DNA of 27,301 bases from Pseudomonadota bacterium (lineage in GTDB: Bacteria; Pseudomonadota; Gammaproteobacteria; Steroidobacterales; Steroidobacteraceae): the NCBI GenBank assembly GCA_021805275.1, contig JAJZFQ010000145.1, positions 1 through 27,301 of the forward strand, given 5' to 3'. The notes under the pieces are model-generated. The model made no database searches and was not told where the DNA came from. It worked only from the letters and a program-made list of their open reading frames with translations. Position numbers and translations under genes: made by a program. Each line of letters starts with the position of its first letter. The stretch's first letter is position 1. Of the stretch, positions 20,341 to 27,301 are shown one piece after another.

Positions 20341-22386
20341 TTATTGAATTCGTGGGGGGCGCGTCGGATGCCACGGGCGCGCGGGCGATGGGTGGAAGGT
20401 GGGGTGATAGGCCGGCGGGGCGGCCGGACGCGGTGAGAACTGCGGTTCGACGGGCCGGTACATCGGCGGCGGCGAGCGCGGCGGGGCGTACGGGTTGCGA
20501 AAGTGCATCATCGGGCTCGGCCGCTGCGGGGCGAGACTCGTTTGCGCCCGATACATCGGCGGCGCCGAGCGCCACCGGGGCGCAACGGCAAAATTCACAC
20601 CGCGCGCCGGCACGGTCGGCCGTCCGGGCGACGCCGACCGGGGCCTCGCGGCGGGCCCGACCGGTGCGAACGGCCGCGGCAGCCACAATGACGGGCCGCG
20701 CCGGTCGTTCGGCGCGGCGACCCCGTAGGGGCGATAGGGCCGCGGCGCACGCGCCATCGGGTGGGGCGGCAGCCTCGGCCCGCGTGGCGGCCCCTGCGGT
20801 GCGAACGAACGGCGGCTCGCCGGCGCGATATCCGGCGCCAGACGCACCGCGCCGGCCGGGGTGTTCGAGCGCAACCGCGCCCACTGCATCGCGCTCAGCG
20901 GGCGGCCGCCGTTGGCGCGGATGAGCGCCTGCTGACGATCGAATGAGACCGCGGCGCGCGCCGGCAGCAGCCGTGCGACCACCGGTCGATGGGTCAATTG
21001 GCTCGGCGGCACCTGCACCGAGCGAAGCCGCGCACCAAAGACGCTCCGCCGTGTCGGCGTCACGGTCGGCGCATCGGGGGTGAAGCGCATCGCGAGCACG
21101 CCGCGCCGCGTGAACACGATGCGATGGGCATCGGCGGCCTGCGAGGCGCTGAAGGCGGAACGCGGCACCACCGTGACGGCTCCGTGAACGCCCCCATTCC
21201 CGTAGCGCAGATCCGCACCGCCGCGGCGGTAGGCGGCCGAGATGAGCGCGGGGTTCACGTCGCGGGCGTTCGCCAGATTGACGTGGCGCACGTATGCGCC
21301 GCTCACCGCATACCCCGGCAGATACACATCCCTCGGCCCGAGGGGCAGCCAGCCGACGTGCGGGCGCATGCGCGGACCGGACTGTGGCCCGCGAACCGGG
21401 CCCGCAGGCGGGGTCCCGGCGGATCCGCCCCGCGTCCACACCACCTGCGCCGGGGTGTAGATCGGCGCCACGACCCGCGGACCGGGGACCCAGCACCAGG
21501 CATTGTTCCAGTAGGCCCACCGCCCATAATGAAACGGCGCAAATCCCCATGGCTCATCGTCGATCCAGGTCCAGCCCCAGGGGTAGATCCAGACCCAGTG
21601 ACCGAAGCGATACGGCGCCCATCCGGTCACGACGTTGGGGAACCAGGCCTCGCCCCACTGCGCCGTGCTCTGCCAGCTGCCGTAGGTATCTAAGTCGTAG
21701 ACCCCGACCATGTTCGCCGGGACGTACTGCGTCACGGTGGGTGCGGCCTGAGCCTCCTCCCGGTCGCGCGCCATCGACCACTCATCGAGCGCATCGGGCT
21801 CCCCGAGGACGGCGTACACGACACTGAGGGTGTTCTCGCCGCTGAAGGTGGCGCTCTGCTGCGCCGCAATGGGGTAGATCTGGCCGCCGCCGCTCGCGAG
21901 CGCCTGCCCGCGGATCACCTCGACCCGCGTCATCTGCCCGGAGGAAAAAACGTGCACTCGGTAGGTGCCCGGTCTCTCGAGCGAGAGCGCCAGATTCGGC
22001 GTGTCGACCTCGTCCTGCTCACCGTCCTGAAGCGTTCGCACGTGCACGATCACGGTACCGGCGGTGAGCTGCATCTGCGCGGTGCGCGCATCGAGATTGA
22101 GGAACGAAATTCCGGTGCGGCTGCCGAGGCGCACCACCGCATCGCCGAGTTCGATTTCGGCCCGCGAGTCCCAGTCGGTCCAGAGACGGTCGCCGATGGT
22201 CACGGGGCGGTTCAGTTCGGCGGCGGCCCAGGACTGGGTCCCGGCCGGCTCGAACGACACGCTGCCGCCGACGTAGCTCAAGCGTCCGACGCGCGAGGGG
22301 GGGCTAGTCTGGGCACAGGCCATGCCTGCGGCCGCCGACCCCAGCACGGCCAGCATCGCCAGGACCCCAATTCGCTGCACTCTCAT
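20341..22386 (-). CDS. secreted FecR-like protein with DUF6600-type Trp-rich repeats and Pro/Arg-rich tail
   Basis: 681 aa. Signal peptide 1-26 (MLAVLGSAAAGMACAQ). Residues about 30-190 look like a FecR-type beta domain: VGRLSYVGGSVSFEP, GDRLWTDWDSRAEIELGDA, VRLGSRTGISFLNLD, GTVIVHVR. Residues about 225-340 form the tryptophan-rich segment I associate with DUF6600: WQSTAQWGEAWFPN, WAPYRFGHWVWIYPWGWTWI, EPWGFAPFHYGRWAYWN. The last 200 residues are low-complexity Pro/Arg/Ala. There is no transmembrane helix, so it is probably periplasmic or surface-located rather than a true anti-sigma regulator. Function unknown. It ends 148 bp before the cyc2-like start, so separate transcription of the cytochromes is possible. 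Start at the ATG at 22386, right before the signal sequence. Confidence 0.8.
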   Translation of the reverse strand: MRVQRIGVLAMLAVLGSAAAGMACAQTSPPSRVGRLSYVGGSVSFEPAGTQSWAAAELNRPVTIGDRLWTDWDSRAEIELGDAVVRLGSRTGISFLNLDARTAQMQLTAGTVIVHVRTLQDGEQDEVDTPNLALSLERPGTYRVHVFSSGQMTRVEVIRGQALASGGGQIYPIAAQQSATFSGENTLSVVYAVLGEPDALDEWSMARDREEAQAAPTVTQYVPANMVGVYDLDTYGSWQSTAQWGEAWFPNVVTGWAPYRFGHWVWIYPWGWTWIDDEPWGFAPFHYGRWAYWNNAWCWVPGPRVVAPIYTPAQVVWTRGGSAGTPPAGPVRGPQSGPRMRPHVGWLPLGPRDVYLPGYAVSGAYVRHVNLANARDVNPALISAAYRRGGADLRYGNGGVHGAVTVVPRSAFSASQAADAHRIVFTRRGVLAMRFTPDAPTVTPTRRSVFGARLRSVQVPPSQLTHRPVVARLLPARAAVSFDRQQALIRANGGRPLSAMQWARLRSNTPAGAVRLAPDIAPASRRSFAPQGPPRGPRLPPHPMARAPRPYRPYGVAAPNDRRGPSLWLPRPFAPVGPAARPRSASPGRPTVPARGVNFAVAPRWRSAPPMYRAQTSLAPQRPSPMMHFRNPYAPPRSPPPMYRPVEPQFSPRPAAPPAYHPTFHPSPARPWHPTRPPRIQ

Positions 22387-22606
22387 GACGTTGCCCCGCA
22401 CCCTGCGGCGGACCGCGTCCACGGCGTTGCCGTCGCGCCCTTGTGCCCCCGCTCCTCGCCCGATTATGACACGGCGCTCGCGCCGCGGCAGGGCCGCCAG
22501 CGTGGCGCCCTGCGCAAAACCCGCGTCGCGTTGCGGGACGGACCTCACAGTTGACGCCCTTGGCCCTCCCCCGGGCAGACCGCCCACCGACGCGCATCTG
22601 CTTTCG

Positions 22607-22612
22607 TAGAAT
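22607..22612 (+). promoter_or_regulatory. -10-like box of the MOSC gene, leaderless arrangement
   Basis: TAGAAT (5 of 6 to consensus) ends 6 nt before the ATG at 22619 and there is no Shine-Dalgarno (GGCGCG only). The spacing is identical to that seen at the PAP2 and blaI-like genes. No good -35 is present at 16-18 bp. The 232-bp gap between 22387 and 22618 otherwise shows only a weak minus-strand CATAAT (22468-22463) that could serve the FecR-like gene. Confidence 0.4.
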
Positions 22613-22618
22613 GGCGCG

Positions 22619-23440
22619 ATGTCCGCGCCCCGCCTCCAGGCACTGCACCTCTACCCTCTGAAGTCCGCCCGGGGCCTGTCGCCGGCGCGGGCGCAGGTCG
22701 GCGCGAGCGGACTGGCCTGGGACCGGCACTGGATGGTCGTACGCCCCGATGGCGCCTTCCTCACCCAGCGGACGCACCCGCGCCTGGCACGCATCGCCAC
22801 CGAATTGACCCCGGACGGGCTGCGCCTGAGCCGCGAGGGCTGCGCCCCCCTGGTGTTGCCGTTCGACGCGGCACAGCCGGCGCTGCCGGTGCGGATCTGG
22901 CGGGATGCGTGCATCGGACTGGATGCCGGCGCGCCCGCCGCGGCCTGGGTCGGTGCACTGCTCGGCGAGCCGGTCCGGGTGGTGCGCGCCCCGCAGAGTC
23001 CGGCGCGCCACGCCGATCCGCACTACACCGGGCCCGATCCGCCGCCGCTCGCCTTCCCCGACGGCTTTCCGCTGTTGGTCTGTACGCAGGCGTCCCTCGA
23101 TGCGCTGAACGAGCGACTCGGCGCCGTGTTACCGATGGACCGCTTCCGTCCGAATCTGGTGCTGAGCGGACTCGAGCCGTTCGCCGAGGACCGCATCGAG
23201 GCGATCCGCATCGGCGCGGTGACCCTGCGCCTGATCAAGCCGTGCACCCGCTGCATCATCCCCTCGCTGGATCAGAGCACCGGTCTGCCCGACATCGATC
23301 CGCTGCCGGAGCTGAAGCGGTTCCGCTTCGATCGGCTGCTGCGCGGGGTCACCTTCGGGGTGAACGCCGTGATCAGCAGCGGCGCGGGCCACTCCCTTGA
23401 ACGCGGGAACCTCTGCGAGATCACCTACCGAGGCCCGTAA
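22619..23440 (+). CDS. MOSC domain protein, YcbX type (molybdenum cofactor-binding reductase component)
   Basis: 273 aa. The N-terminal MOSC beta-barrel domain starts LQALHLYPLKSARGLSPARA and contains GLAWDRHWMVV. The C-terminal MOSC domain carries MDRFRPNLVLSG, EPFAEDRIEAIRIG, the molybdenum-ligand cysteine region LIKPCTRCIIPSLD (207-212), then FGVNAVI and GDxL-like terminal strands. YcbX and the mitochondrial mARC enzymes reduce N-hydroxylated compounds. E. coli YcbX has an extra C-terminal 2Fe-2S domain that is missing here, so a separate electron donor is needed. It lies between two minus-strand units and appears monocistronic. Confidence 0.9.
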   Translation: MSAPRLQALHLYPLKSARGLSPARAQVGASGLAWDRHWMVVRPDGAFLTQRTHPRLARIATELTPDGLRLSREGCAPLVLPFDAAQPALPVRIWRDACIGLDAGAPAAAWVGALLGEPVRVVRAPQSPARHADPHYTGPDPPPLAFPDGFPLLVCTQASLDALNERLGAVLPMDRFRPNLVLSGLEPFAEDRIEAIRIGAVTLRLIKPCTRCIIPSLDQSTGLPDIDPLPELKRFRFDRLLRGVTFGVNAVISSGAGHSLERGNLCEITYRGP

Positions 23441-23458
23441 CGCGAGGGCGCCTCGGTA
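23426..23458. terminator. inverted repeat at the MOSC stop, possible terminator for convergent genes
   Basis: TACCGAGGC (23426-23434) and GCCTCGGTA (23450-23458) form a perfect 9-bp stem with a 15-nt loop that contains the MOSC TAA. The convergent gene ends only 27 bp after that stop, so one hairpin could serve both. No U-run follows. Confidence 0.35.
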
Positions 23459-23467
23459 CGCCTAAGA

Positions 23468-23920
23468 TCACGTTCCGCCCTGCGCCTCGGGCGCGTGGAT
23501 CGTGATGCCACGCTTTTGCAACTGTGCCACAATCAGACGCGCGCCGGGGTCACCGGCATCCGCCAGCCGCTGAGTATCACCCGCGAGCGCGCTCAGCGCG
23601 CGACTCACGCGGCGCGCCTGCATCACCTGTGGGTGTTGAGCACGCAGCGTTTGCACCAGGCTTGTGTGTGCGGTGCGCAGTGCGGACATTTGGAACACCT
23701 CCCACCCAAGCACCGCCAGCGTCACGAGCAGCAGTGGCACGAAGACGCCGCGGGTGCCCGAGGCGACCCCGGGTGCCTCCGCGCGTGCGGCACTGCCGCT
23801 TGCTTGCGCTGCCGGACCCACCGGATGCCCGGGCATCGGCGGGACCGGCGCTCCCAGGCCCAGCCCATGCCCTCGAGAGCCCAACGGCGACGACGACGTC
23901 GCGCTGTGTGATTCAGCCAT
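23468..23920 (-). CDS. small single-pass membrane protein, PEP-CTERM gene cluster (unknown function)
   Basis: 150 aa, no family recognised. A 55-residue flexible Gly/Pro/Ala/Ser N-terminus precedes one membrane helix at about 59-76 (FVPLLLVTLAVLGWEVFQ). An 80-residue helical domain ends ALAGDTQRLADAGDPGAR, LIVAQLQKRGITIH. This domain resembles that of the upstream neighbour (helix after the membrane segment, QxL...DP..., then a C-terminal beta-like G-[IL]-x-[IV]), suggesting the two genes are distant paralogues or partners. The ATG at 23920 overlaps the upstream gene by 8 bp, so all three genes are co-translated with the large PEP-CTERM protein. Orientation (soluble domain outside the cytoplasm) is inferred. 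Confidence 0.75.
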   Translation of the reverse strand: MAESHSATSSSPLGSRGHGLGLGAPVPPMPGHPVGPAAQASGSAARAEAPGVASGTRGVFVPLLLVTLAVLGWEVFQMSALRTAHTSLVQTLRAQHPQVMQARRVSRALSALAGDTQRLADAGDPGARLIVAQLQKRGITIHAPEAQGGT

Positions 23921-24257
23921 GATGCCCTCCGGGGCGGCGTGCCAGGGACGGTATCGCCGCGGAACGCTGCGTACTTCCCGGGGTTGCCGCCGAACGTACC
24001 GTCACGTGCAGGCCCTGGCGAGCCAACACCGCGTTCAGACGAGGATCCTGGTTGCGCACCGACAGCTGCGCGAGTGCCTGAACGATCTGCCGATACACTA
24101 CGGCCGCCGTTGCGCCGCGACCGATCAATTGCGCCCGCTCGCTCATCCGCAGCCGCAATCCTTGATTGCTCGAAACGAGCAGCATATTGAGCACCGCCGC
24201 CGCGAGGCAGCTCGCCGCGAGCACACTCAGAACCCAAAATTGAAGATTCTTCAGCAT
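23913..24257 (-). CDS. small single-pass membrane protein directly downstream of the PEP-CTERM gene (unknown function)
   Basis: 114 aa. An uncleaved-looking N-terminal membrane helix (about 6-27, LQFWVLSVLAASCLAAAVL) is followed by a helical domain with GRGATAAVVYRQIVQALAQL, then SVRNQDPRLNAVLARQGLHV and a short polar tail. No family recognised. The ATG at 24257 shares its first base with the TGA of the PEP-CTERM gene (TGATG); a GTG one codon upstream is the alternative. Tight coupling suggests a role in secretion, anchoring or polymerisation of the large protein, but that is inference from context. Confidence 0.75.
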   Translation of the reverse strand: MLKNLQFWVLSVLAASCLAAAVLNMLLVSSNQGLRLRMSERAQLIGRGATAAVVYRQIVQALAQLSVRNQDPRLNAVLARQGLHVTVRSAATPGSTQRSAAIPSLARRPGGHHG

Positions 24258-27200
24258 CACTTGGTCTCCCCGCGTCCCGGCACACTCCGCCGGCGTCGCG
24301 CCAGCACGAGCAGCAACGCAGCACCGGCTGCGAACAGCGGCAACGTCCCGGGCTCCGGAACACTCCCTCCCCCGCCCGCCACGATATTCCCCTCCACGGT
24401 GAGGCTTAAGTTCTGCTGGTACGGACTGTAGCTCGCCCCCTGATAGAAGCCCATGCCGTTCAACGCAATCGTGTCGCTAAACGCTCCGAGACCTCCGGTA
24501 TCGACGTTGATACCGAGTCCCCCGAGCACCCCCTGGGCACCCAGGCAGAACGCATAACCACTCTGGCTGCAGCTGTCCGCGCTCCAATTCGCGCCGTTCA
24601 ACGAGATATCTGTCAGCGAGCCGTAGGAGAACGTACCGCCGAAGTTATCCGCCGGCCCACTCACGCTGTTGAGCACACTCAGTAGCGAACTGTCCGAACT
24701 GTTCTGGGTCAGATTGCCCAGATCGAGCGTATACAGTGAACCGTTTCGACTGAGCGTCCCGCCGCCCGAAGCGAGCTGAAAGACCGCATTCGCATAGTTG
24801 TTCACCTGAGCGCTCACTGCAATCCCGAGAGTCGCTAACTGCAGATCCGTCAGCTGCGCATCGTGACTGGCTCCGGTGAACTGCGCAGTGCCCGAATAGA
24901 CCCCGGCAGTGCCGGTATTCAACCCCACCGACAAGCCGCTCGAGTCGGTCTGTCCCGCAGCGATGCCCGCGCCGAGCGATCCGCTGGTACTGAAGGCCGA
25001 CGCGCTTCCGCTTTGCATCCCGAGCTGTCCCAGCAGCGAATCGTTCAGAGCACTCTGCGCCGCGGTGTTGCTCACCGAGACGGACTGATGAGTGACAGCC
25101 TGTCCTACATGCACCACGCCGAAGTTCACCGCAGCGGTTCCGACGTGCTCCACGGCGGTGGTGTAAACGTCCCCCTGCAGCTGAACCGATGCGCTGCCGA
25201 CCCCTACGGCCTGAGCATTATCGATGAGCCCGTTCGAGACGAAGTTGACCGATTCGTTTCCTTTGAATACTCCGGCTGTCGCCGTCGACAGACCCACCTG
25301 TAACGAACTCGCATCGGTCGCACCCGCCGCGAGGTTGCTGATCGACCCGCTTCGAGTCCATCCCCCGGGCGCCGTCCCGAGCGTCGCGGCGAGTCCTTCC
25401 GTATATTGATCGGGCGACACGTTGCTCACACTGATCGCCGCCGTCGGCGCGCTATCTCCCACGCGCGCCGCCAGGACTACGGCAGTAGTGTTCGCAATCG
25501 GATCCGCCAACCGATAGACGTTCCCGCTGACCGCCACCTGCTGCGCCGGCAGATTCATCGTGCAGTGCGTCCCGCATCCCCCAATGTTGCTGGCATCGGA
25601 GATAAGATTTAACGTTGCCAATCCGCTGACGTGCCCGGCGTTGGAGGTGTTGAGCCCCACCTGCAACGCCGTGTCATTGGTGCTCCCCGGACTCAAACCT
25701 GAGAAATTCCCCGCGGCGCTCACGGCCGAATCCCCGTTAATGCTCGCATCGAGCGCAGCCTGTGGCGTTTCGGTCGACTGATTCGTCACACTCACGTCAG
25801 CGGTCGGCGACGTGGCGTTCTGGCGCACATTGCCGAGCGTGATCGGCGCGTTGTTCACGACCGGATCGGCCGAATTGACCACGTTGACGCTCGCCTGAAT
25901 CGTGCCGTCGACCGGCACGTTGGCGGCACCGACTAATGCCGAGCCGAGCCCATCGCTTTGTCCATCGACGGTGCCCGCGGTGTAGAAATTCACCCCGATG
26001 CCACTCTGCACGGTGCCCGCCTGGGTGCCGGTGACCGACACGCTCATCGCCGAGGTATTGGTCGCGCCGGCCAGAAGTCCACTGATCGATCCATTGCCGA
26101 CAATGCTCGCCCCTCCCGTGCCGCCGTTGGGCGCCACCGTCCCGAAGCTCGCGTTGAGATCCTCAACGTAGCCGCTCGCACCGGTCGCGGCATTGCTGAT
26201 GCTGAGCGCGTTGCTCGTGACGGTCTGACCGACCTGGATGGTGCCGAAGCTGAACGTATCCGGATGGGCCGCGGTATTGTTCAGTTGTCCGCTTGCGGCC
26301 TGATAGGCCGCGCCCAGGATGCTGATGTTCTGGCTATTCGTATTGCCGAAGTCATTCAACACGTGGAGCGTCTGTCCGCTGAGCGCACCGGCACTGCTCG
26401 CATCGAACGTCACTGCGTAGTTCTGCGTCTCGCCTCCGGCCGGCACCGGACCCCAATTCTGGGCCGTAACCCCGCCGCCGCTCAGCCTCGAGTCGGTGAT
26501 ACTGGCGCCGTTCGCCGCAGTCTGAATGGCGCCGGAAAGCTGCGGCCCCCCGCTGTTGTCATTTCCGATCGCATAGGTCTGTGAAGCGCTCTCGCCCACA
26601 CGCACGTTGCCGAAATTGATCACCGCATTGCCGGCGGTGGGCGTCCCCCCGTTGACCGCAATCGTCTCAGCGGTCGATGCCGAGGCGCCAGCGGCGACAA
26701 TCTGTCCCGTCCCGCTCACCCCAGCGCGGCTGTCGAAGGCATTGCCCACCCCGGCAGAGGCATTCTGATACGAGTTGGTGACCGTGATACTGTGCTCGTT
26801 CAGCGCCAGGGCCCCGTCGTTCACCAGCGTCCCAGCCGTGCTATTGGCCCCGAGCGACAGCGTGCCGCCAGCGGCGGTCTGCACGGTACCGGCACCGGTG
26901 AACCCGCCATTCACGTTCAAGGTTCCGCCACTTGCCGTCAGCGTCCCACTGTTGTCGATCGCGGGGGTGATCGTTCCGTAGCCGCTCGTGGTGCCGGCAT
27001 TGACGTACCCATGGGTTGCGACCGTGCCCCCCAGCAGCGCGACTGTGGCGCCGGCGGCATTCGAAAGCGCGCCAGTGCTCAGCACCGTTCCGCCCACATC
27101 CAGCACACCGGTATTGTTGATCGCGGTGCCCGCGCCGCCGAAGTCCATGACTTGCACCACGCTGCCGGCCCCCATGCTCAGGGTGCCGGCGTTCGAGATC

Positions 27201-27301
27201 GTCCCGCCAGCGGTCATGCGATCACCGCTGGCACCCAGCGCGAGTACGCCCGCGGAACTGACCACAACGTTCTGCCCAATGGTGAGCGCCGCCGGCGCGC
27301 C
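24257..27301 (-). CDS. large repeat-rich surface protein with PEP-CTERM sorting signal (5' end beyond window)
   Basis: At least 1014 aa; the frame is open to the right edge, so the start and signal peptide are missing. The visible N-terminal 150 residues are short Gly/Thr/Asn beta-strand repeats (GTLNVNGGFTGAGTVQ type), as in autotransporter-like helices. The middle consists of four or five degenerate units of roughly 120-130 aa, each opening with a version of NFGNVRVGESASQTYAI (FGTIQVGQTVTS, LGNVRQNATSP, NFGVVHVGQAVTH). These look like the choice-of-anchor D fold. The C-terminus has VPEPGTLPLF, a hydrophobic helix and RRRR: a PEP-CTERM signal recognised by exosortase in EPS-producing bacteria. 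The mature protein would be released to or anchored in the cell surface/matrix. No exosortase gene is in the window. Codon use is visibly less GC-extreme and richer in Asn, Ser and Thr than its neighbours. Confidence 0.87.
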   Translation of the reverse strand, partial: GAPAALTIGQNVVVSSAGVLALGASGDRMTAGGTISNAGTLSMGAGSVVQVMDFGGAGTAINNTGVLDVGGTVLSTGALSNAAGATVALLGGTVATHGYVNAGTTSGYGTITPAIDNSGTLTASGGTLNVNGGFTGAGTVQTAAGGTLSLGANSTAGTLVNDGALALNEHSITVTNSYQNASAGVGNAFDSRAGVSGTGQIVAAGASASTAETIAVNGGTPTAGNAVINFGNVRVGESASQTYAIGNDNSGGPQLSGAIQTAANGASITDSRLSGGGVTAQNWGPVPAGGETQNYAVTFDASSAGALSGQTLHVLNDFGNTNSQNISILGAAYQAASGQLNNTAAHPDTFSFGTIQVGQTVTSNALSISNAATGASGYVEDLNASFGTVAPNGGTGGASIVGNGSISGLLAGATNTSAMSVSVTGTQAGTVQSGIGVNFYTAGTVDGQSDGLGSALVGAANVPVDGTIQASVNVVNSADPVVNNAPITLGNVRQNATSPTADVSVTNQSTETPQAALDASINGDSAVSAAGNFSGLSPGSTNDTALQVGLNTSNAGHVSGLATLNLISDASNIGGCGTHCTMNLPAQQVAVSGNVYRLADPIANTTAVVLAARVGDSAPTAAISVSNVSPDQYTEGLAATLGTAPGGWTRSGSISNLAAGATDASSLQVGLSTATAGVFKGNESVNFVSNGLIDNAQAVGVGSASVQLQGDVYTTAVEHVGTAAVNFGVVHVGQAVTHQSVSVSNTAAQSALNDSLLGQLGMQSGSASAFSTSGSLGAGIAAGQTDSSGLSVGLNTGTAGVYSGTAQFTGASHDAQLTDLQLATLGIAVSAQVNNYANAVFQLASGGGTLSRNGSLYTLDLGNLTQNSSDSSLLSVLNSVSGPADNFGGTFSYGSLTDISLNGANWSADSCSQSGYAFCLGAQGVLGGLGINVDTGGLGAFSDTIALNGMGFYQGASYSPYQQNLSLTVEGNIVAGGGGSVPEPGTLPLFAAGAALLLVLARRRRSVPGRGETK

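Noticed and set aside
25958..26584. 208-codon plus-strand frame inside the PEP-CTERM gene
   Set aside because: Antisense to a frame with continuous repeat structure and a C-terminal sorting signal; no domain seen in the translation.
1..27301. CRISPR arrays, tRNA or rRNA genes, insertion sequences
   Set aside because: Looked for regularly spaced short repeats, cloverleaf-like stretches with TTC-A-A and CCA context, and transposase motifs; none seen. This was reading by eye, so a tRNA scan would be the decisive check.

Overview
The window is 27.3 kb of very GC-rich DNA with proteobacterial gene content. A complete P-type (VirB/VirD4) conjugation cluster, a c4-type dihaem cytochrome behind an outer-membrane cytochrome/porin, and a PEP-CTERM surface protein suggest a gammaproteobacterium or betaproteobacterium. 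An iron- or mineral-oxidising, possibly metal-exposed lifestyle is conceivable from the cytochrome pair and the ArsB-like pump, but genus cannot be read from the sequence. The high GC keeps many antisense frames open for hundreds of codons; these were set aside in favour of frames with recognisable domains, overlapping start/stop junctions and ribosome binding sites.

Layout. (1) 1-3836, chromosomal-looking genes: the possible start of a gene running off the left edge (-), an M56/BlaR1-type membrane metallopeptidase and a BlaI/MecI repressor (- operon), then, divergently, an ArsB/NhaD-superfamily transporter (+) and a secreted PAP2-type phosphatase (+). (2) 3848-17565, one long minus-strand conjugation operon read right to left: virB2, B3, B4, B5, B6, B7, B8, B9, B10, B11, a VirD4/TraD-like coupling protein, a small coiled-coil membrane protein, a second coupling protein paralogous to the first, and a short MobA/MobL relaxase. 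The virB order matches the textbook virB2-B11 order. No virB1, integrase, partition or replication gene, or recognisable oriT is visible. (3) 17566-18088, a control/boundary region: a perfect 22-bp palindrome upstream of virB2, a divergent 76-aa orphan gene, and a strong hairpin. (4) 18089-22386, minus strand: a Cyc2-like outer-membrane monohaem cytochrome/porin followed 10 bp later by a c4-type dihaem cytochrome (same order as cyc2-cyc1 of the Acidithiobacillus ferrooxidans rus operon), preceded by a FecR-like/DUF6600 envelope protein. (5) 22619-23440, a YcbX-type MOSC-domain protein (+). (6) 23468-27301, minus strand: a very large repeat-built PEP-CTERM protein, 5' end outside the window, overlapping two small single-pass membrane proteins that resemble each other.

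How the parts work together. The virB products would build a complete mating channel powered by VirB4, VirB11 and coupling ATPases. The relaxase would nick and pilot DNA, and the two coupling proteins may divide substrates or act as a heteromer. The Cyc2-like protein plus c4-type cytochrome could carry electrons from an extracellular donor through the outer membrane into the periplasm. Three genes outside the island (blaI, PAP2, MOSC) have a -10-like hexamer exactly 6 nt before the ATG and no Shine-Dalgarno, suggesting leaderless mRNAs, whereas the island and cytochrome genes use Shine-Dalgarno sites or overlapping starts.
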